Of a DNA stretch of 64,000 nucleotides, positions 43,218 to 51,919 are shown in pieces. This DNA is from Desulfosporosinus sp. FKB (lineage in GTDB: Bacteria > Bacillota > Desulfitobacteriia > Desulfitobacteriales > Desulfitobacteriaceae): the NCBI RefSeq assembly GCF_002196705.1, contig NZ_NADJ01000013.1, forward strand, positions 1 through 64,000, given 5' to 3'. The position numbers and the translations under genes are program-made. The notes beneath the pieces were generated by a model. The model did not search any database. It saw only the letters and a list, made by a program, of their open reading frames with translations, and was not told the origin of the DNA. The first letter of the stretch is position 1, and every line of letters starts with the position of its first letter.

Positions 43218-43928
43218 ATGGAAATTATGATAGAGGGTCAGGAACTCAGTAAGACGACAGATAAATCTTCACTGTATATACAAATTGTTGAAAGAATACG
43301 TCATTGGATCATAAAGGGATACCTAAAAGATGGCGATGTTCTCCCTTCCGAAAGAGAGCTTGCCAAAATTTTGGGTGTAAGCAGGATGCCAGTAAATCAA
43401 GCATTGAAGATTCTGGAATATTTAGGAGCAATACAGTATGTAAGAGGAAAAGGTGTTTGCGTTCGAAATCTCGATATCCATCAATTATTAAATAATATAG
43501 GTTTTTTAACTTTAGATCCTGCTAATAGTTTGAAGAATTTATTTGAAGTAAGGGAGGCCATTGAAGTTAAAGCGGCTTGGTTAGCTGCACAGCGAAGGTC
43601 AAACGACGATTTGGATGATATTGAAGATCCTATTCTTGAAATGGAACGCAATATTTTAATGAATAAAGACATAGAAAATTCGTCGTTGCGTTTTCATTCA
43701 GCTATAATTAAGGCTTCCCAAAATGATATTCTAGTCAAAATAAATGATTTTTTAAGTGAATTGTTGCTATTTTCGAGAAAAGAAACTTTGAATGATTCCA
43801 ACAATCGAGATAAAGCTCTGGATTATCATAAGAACATATTTCGGGCGATAAAAGATAAAAATAGTGAATCTGCTGCTCTTTTGATGGAAAAACATTTAAA
43901 AGTACTGGCAACGGCTCTAGACACTTAA
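43218..43928 (+). CDS. FadR/GntR-family regulator (FCD domain)
   Basis: 236 residues. Winged helix LPSERELAKILGVSRMPVNQALKILEYLGAIQYV at about 45-80 and an FCD helical domain with LFEVREAIEVKAAWLAA and SLRFHSAIIKAS. ATG 43218 follows AGGAGGG. Matching palindromes flank the gene, which suggests autoregulation and a target to the right, but the first intact gene to the right encodes a DUF1847 protein about 280 bases beyond the second site. Confidence 0.9.
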   Translation: MEIMIEGQELSKTTDKSSLYIQIVERIRHWIIKGYLKDGDVLPSERELAKILGVSRMPVNQALKILEYLGAIQYVRGKGVCVRNLDIHQLLNNIGFLTLDPANSLKNLFEVREAIEVKAAWLAAQRRSNDDLDDIEDPILEMERNILMNKDIENSSLRFHSAIIKASQNDILVKINDFLSELLLFSRKETLNDSNNRDKALDYHKNIFRAIKDKNSESAALLMEKHLKVLATALDT

Positions 43929-44011
43929 CTTACAAGGAGTCGAGTTACGAGTTAGTAGTTATGACATTCCATACATAATAAACTATTTTTTTACTTTAAT
44001 ATATTTGTGAA

Positions 44012-44039
44012 GATTATGGTATTCCGGAATACCATAATC
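44012..44039. promoter_or_regulatory. GntR operator copy 2, perfect 28-bp palindrome
   Basis: The half-site GATTATGGTATTCC is followed by its exact complement. The core TGGTATTC/GAATACCA equals operator copy 1. It lies 84 bases after the regulator stop. Confidence 0.75.
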
Positions 44040-44317
44040 CGAATTAAACCATAAGGCTAATTGATTCTCAGCCAAAAGAAAGGGTAGTACAAATTAACGA
44101 GTGTGAGAGGAGGACTGTTTTATCTAGAATGTTTATTTGGCTCTGTCGCGTAGGTAATCTATGATGTTCATATTAATGTCTCTGTTGCGGAAACCCCTGT
44201 TTTTTCACATCACAGGCCATATTTAGTGTCTTTTGTAAAGACGACTAGATAACTATAATCGCAGAATGGAACTTTCTGTATTATAATCAATAACTATAAT
44301 TTTGTGAGGGATAAAAA

Positions 44318-44971
44318 ATGGAAAAAGAAACGACAAAATCTCTAAGCTGCAGTGATTGTGGAGCAGCAAACTGTTTTCACCAGGATAAGAAATTCCCGAG
44401 CTTTTGTTTGACCACGAATACTCGACAAGGACTAATTGATGAATGCATTGACTTATATAAGGGAGATGATCTAGTAGCTAAACTGGCAAAAACTGCTGCT
44501 GAAATAGAAGGAATTTATTATGGCAAATTGACTCGTGCTGAAGAAATTGTTGCTTTTGCCAAGCGAATAGGAGCCCAAAAAATAGGGATTGCTACTTGTG
44601 TTGGTTTACATAATGAAGCAAAAGTATTCAGCAAAATTTTAAAGGCAAAAGGGTTAGAGTGTTATTGTGTAATATGTAAGGTCGGATCGGTTGATAAAAC
44701 AGAAATCGGAATTCCCAATGAATTAAAGTTACAAAAAGATTCTTTCGAAGGAATATGCAATCCCATTTTACAAGCAAAGTTGTTAAATGAAGCTAAAACG
44801 GATTTGAATGTTATTGTTGGTTTATGTGTTGGACATGATTCATTGTTCATAAAGTATTCTGAAGCAATAGTAACAACTCTCATTACTAAAGATAGAGTTA
44901 CGGGGCATAATCCTGCAGCAGCTTTATATACAAGTAATTTTTATTATAAGAGATTATTAGAGGAAGAATAA
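44318..44971 (+). CDS. DUF1847 family cysteine-rich protein
   Basis: 217 residues. An N-terminal metal-site-like CSDCGAANCFHQDKKFPSFC, then EIVAFAKRIGAQKIGIATCVGL, CNPILQAKLLN and GLCVGHDSLFIKYS. These are features of DUF1847, a predicted metal-binding family common in anaerobes. GAGGGAT precedes ATG 44318. It may be the target of the upstream GntR regulator. Confidence 0.82.
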   Translation: MEKETTKSLSCSDCGAANCFHQDKKFPSFCLTTNTRQGLIDECIDLYKGDDLVAKLAKTAAEIEGIYYGKLTRAEEIVAFAKRIGAQKIGIATCVGLHNEAKVFSKILKAKGLECYCVICKVGSVDKTEIGIPNELKLQKDSFEGICNPILQAKLLNEAKTDLNVIVGLCVGHDSLFIKYSEAIVTTLITKDRVTGHNPAAALYTSNFYYKRLLEEE

Positions 44972-44985
44972 TATTAAGCTAATGA

Positions 44986-45114
44986 AAAAGCAGCCCAATA
45001 GGTCATGTAGCCACTGTGGAGTTATCCATTGACCCAGTTGGCGGTCATAAACTTAGAGTCTATTATGATCCTAGAACTGGCAATAGATTTTATCACAAAG
45101 TTAACGATGAATAA
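44986..45114 (+). pseudogene. Unidentified C-terminal gene fragment
   Basis: An open stretch without a start encodes GHVATVELSIDPVGGHKLRV and YYDPRTGNRFYHKVNDE before a stop. It looks like the end of a small protein; the family is not recognised. A terminator follows. Confidence 0.3.
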
Positions 45115-45120
45115 TACGAT

Positions 45121-45157
45121 AGAATCCCAAACCTTTTCGGTCTGGGATTCTGTTTTT
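45121..45157 (+). terminator. Intrinsic terminator
   Basis: AGAATCCCA (45121-45129) pairs with TGGGATTCT (45143-45151), followed by GTTTTTC. Confidence 0.8.
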
Positions 45158-45459
45158 CAGAGCTATTCGATTAGTTCATTCTTGCAGGGATATTTTTCAG
45201 GGATCTCAGTTTATTATTGCAACTCATTCACCAATAATAATGACTTATCCCAATTCATTGTGTCAATATTCTCTATTTTGCCAGCACACCAAGTGAACTT
45301 CTATGGCTTTTGATAATTACTTTCCATTCTGTAAATAAGATAAAAGTATGCCAAATCGAGGGTAGTAAGACTTTACTTCGCCTTCTTTTCCTGATACGTT
45401 TACTTTAGCGCATTCGAGTGACACGAAGTCAGGCATTTTTTCCAAGAGAAGGCAGAGCA
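45158..45459. other. Non-coding gap
   Basis: No supported gene. Open frames on either strand lack start signals and family features. Confidence 0.45.
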
Positions 45460-45636
45460 ATGTATACTGTCAAAGAAGTAGCTCAGAAAACAAATCTTAC
45501 AGAGCATACCATCAGATTTTATACCGACAAGGGATTAGTACCGAACATACAACGCGACTAATATAACAATCGTCTGTTTGACGAAGAGTCTCTTAATTGG
45601 CTTAAACAGGACCAATGGAAGTTTGAATTTGTATGA
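45460..45636 (+). pseudogene. MerR-family regulator with in-frame stop and truncated end
   Basis: MYTVKEVAQKTNLTEHTIRF and YTDKGLVPNIQRD form the MerR helix-turn-helix and wing, then TAA at 45559-45561 interrupts the expected NNNRLFDEESLNWL, which continues in the same frame. The frame ends at 45636 without an effector domain. Confidence 0.75.
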
Positions 45637-45720
45637 GAATAGACTACTCCCTGTCTAACCACAACCTACCACATAGCCAAGGGGACTTCGTAATATAAAA
45701 GTGTTACATCGGAGGGCTAT

Positions 45721-46284
45721 ATGTCTAACATTGCAATCACACAAACTGCGCTTGCTAATTCGTTAAAAAAGCTTATGTTGTCCCACTCTATTAACCATAT
45801 TCATGTCAGGATGATTACCGATGATTGTGGATTCACAAGGCATACATTTTACAATCATTTTCATGATGTCTATGAACTGCTTGGTTGGATCTTTAGCCGT
45901 GAAGTAATCGACGGTGTTGATCAATACTGCACGCTAGACCAATGGCAGCAAGGACTTCAGTTGATTTTGGATTATACGGCAGACAATCGCATGATCTGCC
46001 TAAACACATACCGTTCCTTGGGAAGAGACCATTTGGAAGCATTCTTGCAACGTGTATTTTATCGTTTTTTGTTCAGGATTATAGAAGATATCTCCAAAAG
46101 CATGGTGTTGTCTGAAGAGATTAAGTTTGAATGCTGCGAATTTTATTCAAATGCCCTGATGGGTGTGTTTATTTCTTGGCTTAAGCGAGATTTACGGGAA
46201 ACTCCTCAGCATATGTTAAAACAAATCGATCAAATGATGAGTGGAAACATTGTAAATACTCTTAGAAAATTTAATAGATGCTGA
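45721..46284 (+). CDS. TetR-family regulator (DhaS-like), next to oleate hydratase
   Basis: 187 residues. The N-terminal helix-turn-helix reads INHIHVRMITDDCGFTRHTFYNHFHDVYELLGWIF, typical of the TetR group with a TetR_C_8/DhaS-like C-terminus. CGGAGGG precedes ATG 45721. An inverted repeat lies between it and the oleate hydratase gene, so it probably represses that gene in response to fatty acids (inference). Confidence 0.85.
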   Translation: MSNIAITQTALANSLKKLMLSHSINHIHVRMITDDCGFTRHTFYNHFHDVYELLGWIFSREVIDGVDQYCTLDQWQQGLQLILDYTADNRMICLNTYRSLGRDHLEAFLQRVFYRFLFRIIEDISKSMVLSEEIKFECCEFYSNALMGVFISWLKRDLRETPQHMLKQIDQMMSGNIVNTLRKFNRC

Positions 46285-46285
46285 A

Positions 46286-46313
46286 ATTACACACTTTCAA
46301 TAATCTGTGTAAT
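46286..46313. promoter_or_regulatory. Candidate operator before oleate hydratase
   Basis: Arms ATTACACA (46286-46293) and TGTGTAAT (46306-46313), perfect 8 bp, loop of 12, starting 2 bases after the TetR stop. Confidence 0.5.
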
Positions 46314-46447
46314 TATTGCACACGTATCCCTTTTTGTTCATTGAGCACTCTTCTGATTTATACTATCTTTTTTATAGCAAGTCTTGCGGAACGGCTGAAG
46401 ATAGCCTATATCCAAAGATTACTTGCTTGAAAAGGAGAGTGTTTTTT

Positions 46448-48136
46448 ATGTATAACTATGAAAGAATCACCCCAAAGGCTCCGAAGAACATTGAAAAACG
46501 GCATGCTTACCTTATCGGTGGTGGAATCGGTTCTCTCTCTGCAGCAGCATTTCTGATTCATGAAGCGCATATGCCGGGAGAAAATATTCATATATTGGAA
46601 TCCCTGGATCGTCTTGGAGGGTCAATGGATGGTGCAGGAACGGCTGAAAAGGGTTACACTGCACGGGGCGGACGCGAAATCGAATCGCATTTTGAGTGTT
46701 TCAGTGAACTGTTTAGTTTTATTCCCTCGCTTTCCGACCCGAAAGTCAGTGTACTTGATGAGTTTCATCAACTGAATATCGATGAGCCAATTGAATCCCA
46801 CTGCCGTTTGTTAGAGAAGCAGGGTACTCCGGCGGATTTCTCTTCTTTCGGTCTCAGCACGAAAAATGCTCTGGAATTGGCAAAGCTCCACATGCTGACA
46901 GAAGAGGCGCTGGGGGCAACGACCATTGAACAATACTTCACTCCCCAATTTTTCAGGACAAACTTCTGGTATTTCTGGGTTACAATGTTTGCCTTTGAGC
47001 CGTGGCACAGTGTCGTTGAAGTTAAACGATACATGGAACGTTTTATGCACCTGATTGATGGAATGAACCAGCTGAAAGGCATCCTGCATACTGATTATAA
47101 CCAGTACGATTCACTGATTTTGCCGTTAATTACATGGCTGAAACAGAACGGTGTGCAGTTTGACTGCGGCTACACAGTAACCGACATTGATTTTGACTTT
47201 TCCAAGGATACAAAAACAGCAACCAGTGTCCATTATTCTAAGGACGATAAAACCGGCAGGATTGCCGTCTCCGAAGATGATCTTATTCTCTTCACAAACG
47301 GTTCAATGACCCAGAATACTGAGCGTGGGGATTTCAATACACCTGCTCCGCTTAACCGTTCGGACGATAAGGGCTGCTTCTCCGTTTGGGAGAAAATAGC
47401 CGTGAAGTCACCCGATTTCGGTCATCCGGAAGCATTCTGCTCCAATATTGACAAAACAAAGTGGATGAGCTTTACAATTACCTTAAAAGACGATGGTATC
47501 GTGTTCCCGCACATTCTGAGTTTGACGGGTGACAAGCCGGGTATGGGGGGACTGGTAACAATTAAGGATTCCAGCTGGCTGATGAGCTGGGTTGTCCCGA
47601 AACATCCGCATTTTATCGGTCAACCCGACAATGTTAAAGTTCTATGGGCCTATGCACTAAACATGGATGTACCCGGCGACTATATCAGAAAAACGTATTC
47701 CGAGTGTACCGGACGTGAGATGTTTGAAGAACTGCTTTATCACATGGGACTAAAAGACCGTATTTCGGAAATTTTGTCTCACACGGTCAATGTAATTCCG
47801 GCAATGATGCCTTATATTACTTCTCAGTTTATGCCGCGTGTTGCAGGCGACAGGCCGGATGTGATTCCCGCAGGAAGCAGGAATTTCGGTTTCCTTGGTC
47901 AGTTTGCGGAAATTCCGCATGATTGCGTATTCACTGTTGAATACTCGGTCCGCAGTGCAATGATGGCCGTCTATGGACTGCTTGGCTTAGAAAAACCCGT
48001 CGAACCAGTTTACCCCGGATGGTATGATATACGGGTGCTTACCAAAGCGGCGAAGACCTGTCTTGGTGTAAGTTCGCTCAAAGATATTCCTCTTGGACTT
48101 CTTTTAAAAAACCTTGAAATTGGAAATTTGTTATAG
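46448..48136 (+). CDS. ohyA: Oleate hydratase (myosin-cross-reactive antigen family)
   Basis: 562 residues from ATG 46448 (AAGGAGA upstream); upstream in-frame codons lack a site. FAD-binding start AYLIGGGIGSLSAAAFLI, ESLDRLGGSMDGAG, the RGGREIESHFEC loop with the catalytic Glu region, and PYITSQFMPRVAGDRPDVIP near the end are hallmarks. It hydrates cis-9 double bonds of free unsaturated fatty acids, a detoxification reaction at the membrane. Confidence 0.93.
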   Translation: MYNYERITPKAPKNIEKRHAYLIGGGIGSLSAAAFLIHEAHMPGENIHILESLDRLGGSMDGAGTAEKGYTARGGREIESHFECFSELFSFIPSLSDPKVSVLDEFHQLNIDEPIESHCRLLEKQGTPADFSSFGLSTKNALELAKLHMLTEEALGATTIEQYFTPQFFRTNFWYFWVTMFAFEPWHSVVEVKRYMERFMHLIDGMNQLKGILHTDYNQYDSLILPLITWLKQNGVQFDCGYTVTDIDFDFSKDTKTATSVHYSKDDKTGRIAVSEDDLILFTNGSMTQNTERGDFNTPAPLNRSDDKGCFSVWEKIAVKSPDFGHPEAFCSNIDKTKWMSFTITLKDDGIVFPHILSLTGDKPGMGGLVTIKDSSWLMSWVVPKHPHFIGQPDNVKVLWAYALNMDVPGDYIRKTYSECTGREMFEELLYHMGLKDRISEILSHTVNVIPAMMPYITSQFMPRVAGDRPDVIPAGSRNFGFLGQFAEIPHDCVFTVEYSVRSAMMAVYGLLGLEKPVEPVYPGWYDIRVLTKAAKTCLGVSSLKDIPLGLLLKNLEIGNLL

Positions 48137-48138
48137 AC

Positions 48139-48184
48139 CTTACAGCCAGCATTTCGTCCATTAGGGGCGAAGTGTTGGCTTTGG
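48139..48184 (+). terminator. Imperfect hairpin after oleate hydratase
   Basis: AGCCAGCATTTCG pairs imperfectly with CGAAGTGTTGGCT, followed by TTGGTATTTC. Confidence 0.45.
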
Positions 48185-48204
48185 TATTTCACCGTTTTCT
48201 TTTC

Positions 48205-49347
48205 TTAGGTATTCGAGTATTGTTTGCAAATCCATTTGTAAATCCTCCTTTGTATGCTTGTTACTAGTTTGGGTTAGCTTTAAGCCTCATTAATTTCAAC
48301 GACACGTCCACGAATCAGGATATAACTTAAGCAAAGCGTAGCGACTAAAGCAGCTCCGTAAATAATGAACAATTGTAGTAATCCATAGGCTGCAATGAGT
48401 CTGCTTCCAATCGCAGTGCCAACACCACCACCACCCATAAAACAGAAGGCAACTAGGGACATAGCTGCTCCACGGGCCTTTTGGGCAAACTCTGTGGCTC
48501 TTGTAAGAAGCGTTGAATTCGTAAAAATAAAACCAAGCCCCAACATGGCAACTCCTAAAATCAATAGGATTAAGTTCGCCCCCAGATAATGGATGATCAT
48601 GTCAGCCAGAGAAGCACATAACAGGTCTAACGTTAATACTGTTCTAGCTCCCACTTTTGCTGAGAGTTTGCCGCTCAAACGTCCGCCTATAACCGTCATG
48701 ATCCCAAAACCGGTCATGATAAGGCCAATATAAAAGAAATTATAGTGGTAAGTTTGCGCAATAAATGAGCCGATATAGGAAAAGCTGCCCACAATGAAAA
48801 TGCCTTCCAGCAAAACTAAAATATAGGTCAGAAGACTCTTGGAAGTCGCTAGGAGTTTTTTGTAGGGTGCCAGTATTTTACTGTCAGGGTGTTTTTCCGA
48901 GGGCAGACTTTTGTAGTTTATTAGAAGTAAGATCGTTGGAATCAAAGAAAAAACAGAATAGGCGGCGAAAACCCCTCGCCAGTTTAGGAAAAAAGCGATG
49001 GTTCCGCCAATAACCATACTCAAACCTTGACCTAGAAAAGAAATGCCCATAAAGTTGCCAATGGCCCCCTGGCGTTCTTGAAGAGGAAAGACATCAGCAA
49101 TTAAGGCTAGGGAAATTGGTATTACGGATGCAGCAAAAATTCCTGTTAAGGCCCTAAAAATAGCGAGACTAGTCAAAGTGCTGCCGAAAGCACAAAGCCC
49201 CGTGACAACAGTGAAAGCAATCATAGAAAAGGTAATTATTTGTTTCTTGCCATATCGATCGGCTAAAGGTCCAAAAATAACCTGAAAGATGCCAAAAGGT
49301 ATCATGTAAGCACTGATTAATAAGCCAGCCTTTGCTACATCAATGTT
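48205..49347 (-). repeat. Duplicated segment, copy A (matches 62251-63393)
   Basis: About 1.14 kb is nearly identical to the segment 14,046 bases to the right, without indels inside the MFS gene. It carries most of an MFS gene and the first codons of an AhpD-like gene (MDLQTILEYL on the minus strand, versus MDLQTVLDNL in copy B). Identity stops at CAATGTT (49341-49347). Confidence 0.9.
48280..49305 (-). pseudogene. MFS transporter, 5'-truncated duplicate
   Basis: 341 codons from the first internal ATG, versus 391 in the full copy at 62326-63501. Only a handful of residues differ (for example Met/Ile, Gly/Asp, Tyr/His, His/Asn, Val/Ala, Gly/Glu), so duplication is recent. The first 43 residues with TM1 are replaced by unrelated sequence with a stop in frame. 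It lacks a Shine-Dalgarno site at 49305 and is probably non-functional. Confidence 0.85.
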
Positions 49348-49548
49348 GTAAACATATAATCACTTCCTGTATTCCTATTTAAGCTGGTTATGTGCTTAGA
49401 AAGAGAGGTTGTTAGTGGCTATAACCCCGATTAGAAGAGACTAGTCTGCTAGAAGTTCACCTCATCAATAAGTAATTAAGTAAATTCTAATATTATTATA
49501 GTGGCACGACTTTTCTTTTTCAAGAGAGTCAGGCCAAAAGAACCAAAA

Positions 49549-49575
49549 AAAACCGTCATCCTCGATGACGGTTTT
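49549..49575 (-). terminator. Bidirectional terminator
   Basis: AAAACCGTCATC (49549-49560) pairs with GATGACGGTTTT (49564-49575). On the minus strand it is followed by TTTTGG, so it ends the arsR-thioredoxin transcript. Confidence 0.85.
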
Positions 49576-49620
49576 AAGGTTAAGTTGTAGAAGTCTGATA
49601 GACAAGGAAGCTTAGCATAA

Positions 49621-49860
49621 TTAATTTTGTGCTTGAATTAACGTTTTAATTTCTGCAGTAGACAATACTTTTCCATAGGATTTTACCTTTTCGTTAATCA
49701 CAAATCCAGGAGTTCTCATGACGCCATATTTTATGACCTCTTTAATGTCCTCAACTTTTGTTACTGAGGCATCGATTCCCATCTCTGCAATAGTTGCTCT
49801 GGTATTAGCCTCTAATTTTTTACAGTTGGCACAACCGCTGCCTAGAATTTTGATCTCCAT
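49621..49860 (-). CDS. Small thioredoxin-like protein (redox-active disulfide protein)
   Basis: 79 residues from the minus-strand ATG ending at 49860, preceded by AAGGAGGAAC. MEIKILGSGCANCKKLEAN holds the CxxC pair and VMRTPGFVINEKV the cis-proline. Such proteins are usually encoded with ArsR regulators and predicted permeases, as here and at the right edge. It probably exchanges disulfides with a partner membrane protein. Confidence 0.88.
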   Translation of the reverse strand: MEIKILGSGCANCKKLEANTRATIAEMGIDASVTKVEDIKEVIKYGVMRTPGFVINEKVKSYGKVLSTAEIKTLIQAQN

Positions 49861-49873
49861 TTCCAGTTCCTCC

Positions 49874-50188
49874 TTAAATAATAGATTCCTGTATGCTCTT
49901 AATATGGGCAATAGCAAACTCATCCGTTAGTTCGATAATTGCTTTTACTTTCTCGCTGCTGATACGGTAATGGACATTGAGACCAACTCTCTCGCTTACA
50001 AGCACACCAGCCTCTTTGAGGATCTTTAAGTGCTGTGATAAGTTGGATTGGCTAAATTCGACATCTTCAGTGAGTTTACAGACACATTTCGGTTCATCGA
50101 GCAAAAATTTAACAATCTTATAACGAATAGGATGGCCTAGCGCCTTTAAAACTTTCGCACTTAATTCTATTTGGTTCATGATGTTCAT
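49874..50188 (-). CDS. ArsR-family regulator
   Basis: 104 residues. Winged helix FSQSNLSQHLKILKEAGVLVSERVGLNVHYRI. A CVCKL cysteine pair in helix 3 (EPKCVCKLTEDV) matches the metalloid-sensing position of ArsR/CadC proteins. AAAGGATG precedes the start. Operon with the thioredoxin-like gene 13 bases downstream. Confidence 0.9.
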   Translation of the reverse strand: MNIMNQIELSAKVLKALGHPIRYKIVKFLLDEPKCVCKLTEDVEFSQSNLSQHLKILKEAGVLVSERVGLNVHYRISSEKVKAIIELTDEFAIAHIKSIQESII

Positions 50189-50274
50189 CTGTTCATCCTT
50201 TATCGGTAATTGTTTTATGAAATTAATTATGTTATAAAATACTTATATTATCAATTTTCATTATATGCATTGTC

Positions 50275-50545
50275 GAATCAAAACCACGAAGAAGAGAATT
50301 GGATGTCCATGGAATTGTCCATTCGCAGAATGAAATTGGAGTCTTAACCGAGGATTTTAATAGAATGACAGTATCTCTTAGCCAGAACCATCGCGAACGA
50401 GAGAAATTGCTGGATGCACTTAAGGAAATTTAATATTGAATCACAAAAAGGTATCGGAACAACGGTCTTTATTAAGATTCCGGTAAACATGAATCAGGTG
50501 CAGGGAAAGATTCTGGATGAACAAAAGTATCTACGGATTGCTTAA
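50275..50545 (+). pseudogene. Histidine kinase relic with internal deletion
   Basis: 50275-50433 encodes a HAMP half (RELDVHGI, NEIGVLTEDFNRMTVSLSQN, REKLLDALKEI) ending at TAA. From 50435 another frame gives the final ATPase strand pattern IESQKGIGTTVFIKIPV and stops at 50545. The HisKA domain and most of the ATPase domain are missing. Confidence 0.7.
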
Positions 50546-50715
50546 GGTGAGAAGTAGCAGATGCCATGAACCTGGCCCATATGCAGCAATTGCATATAGT
50601 TGCCGGTCTTACTTCGTTCTTAAAGTGTAGGTAGGGGAGGTTCACTAACTATGATAGAATGTATTTAACACTAGGAGATGATGCTCAGATTTAAGTCGAA
50701 AGCAAGGTGTTAAAT

Positions 50716-51852
50716 ATGGCAACGATAATTTACTCTGAAAAATATTCGGACTGTGAAGGAAACCAAGTAACCCCAGAAGGATTAAAGGAAATTTTCAGAG
50801 AAGCGATCGCAATTAATAAAATCCTATCTTCAAATAAAAAAAGGATAGCCTATTTTTTTATTGATCCCCTCCTAAATAGTTTTGAAGCTGCTAATGACTT
50901 CTATTTTAATATCATGGGGTGTCATTCAATCGACAAAATACATACTTATAAAAGCGGCGCGAGCCCCGTGCAGGCACTCTATGATGCTAAAGAACTGATT
51001 AATGAGAATCTGTATGATGCAATTTTTATTTTTGGATATGACCCTTTGTTAACAAATAAACAGCTATATGGAAAAGACATCGTAAAACAAGCCATGGACA
51101 TTTTCAAAAGTAAAAGTATTATTGAGTGCTACAATTTAGCGGCTCACAAAATGTGTGAAGAACTGGGCATCTCAAAGGAATATTTCTTAGAGCTATCCGA
51201 CCAATTATATAGAAATTATCGAAAAACGTATGCCCAAAAAATAGGCCGGGAAGTTTCTTATGACAGAGGCAGATTTCTTGACGATCTAAAGGGAGATTTG
51301 TTTAGAATAACAGATTGCGCAAACCCCAATGTTGATTTTGCCGGGGGCGTTATTCTTGTAAATGACAGAACTGCTAATCTATTAAATATCCCATCTGGAA
51401 GAGTCAAAGTTTCAGGGGCTAAATACAGAATGGTTAAAGGTATACCTGAAGGCATTGGTCAACTTGTTGGGCAAAAAGGTAACCTCTTTGCCCATTTAAA
51501 AAGCTCCTTTTTAGAAGCTCAAAGACAAGCGAAAATTGACGTTCTTAAAGAATTCAAACGTGGGAATTTGTACTTAGAATTGTATACATGTTATCCCCCG
51601 ATTCCTTTGGCATTTTTATTAACCACAAACATGGTGGAGAACCCCTGGGAATTACCGGAGTTTTTATCAAATCATGAAATTACAATTACCGGCGGAATGA
51701 ACTTCGCGAGAGCACCCTGGAACAACCCAGCCTTAAATGCTTTGATTGAAATGTGTGCTGCCATGAAAAAGGGAGATATTAAATATGGTTTAATTCACGG
51801 CAATGGCGGAATTGGTGAAGTCCAAGGCGTAGCTATTTTAGAAAGGATATAG
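50716..51852 (+). CDS. Thiolase-fold protein lacking the usual catalytic cysteine
   Basis: 378 residues from ATG 50716. The C-terminal half has LYTCYPPIPLAFLL, ITGGMNFARAPWNNPALNAL and GLIHGNGGIGEVQGVAIL, as in thiolase-like acyl-CoA transferases of the SCP-x/acetyl-CoA acetyltransferase group. In the N-terminal half the nucleophile segment, normally N-x2-C-x-S-G, appears as YKSGASPVQALYDA, with no cysteine. It may have a modified reaction or need a partner. The neighbouring amidohydrolase gene points to a small degradation cluster. Confidence 0.65.
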   Translation: MATIIYSEKYSDCEGNQVTPEGLKEIFREAIAINKILSSNKKRIAYFFIDPLLNSFEAANDFYFNIMGCHSIDKIHTYKSGASPVQALYDAKELINENLYDAIFIFGYDPLLTNKQLYGKDIVKQAMDIFKSKSIIECYNLAAHKMCEELGISKEYFLELSDQLYRNYRKTYAQKIGREVSYDRGRFLDDLKGDLFRITDCANPNVDFAGGVILVNDRTANLLNIPSGRVKVSGAKYRMVKGIPEGIGQLVGQKGNLFAHLKSSFLEAQRQAKIDVLKEFKRGNLYLELYTCYPPIPLAFLLTTNMVENPWELPEFLSNHEITITGGMNFARAPWNNPALNALIEMCAAMKKGDIKYGLIHGNGGIGEVQGVAILERI

Positions 51853-51860
51853 ATGAAAAC

Positions 51861-51906
51861 AGGGGACAGGTTCGCCGTTCAGAAATGAACAGTGTACCTG
51901 TCCCCT
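51861..51906. repeat. REP-like hairpin
   Basis: AGGGGACAGGT and ACCTGTCCCCT (11 bp) enclose an inner GTTCA/TGAAC helix. Such GGGGACAGGT palindromes are often dispersed in Peptococcaceae genomes. It follows the thiolase-like gene and could also end its transcript. Confidence 0.55.
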
Positions 51907-51919
51907 TATTTCCTTTACC

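Noticed and set aside
45029-45313. 94-codon plus-strand frame after DUF1847
   Set aside because: It crosses a clear terminator and lacks a start signal; composition is not protein-like.
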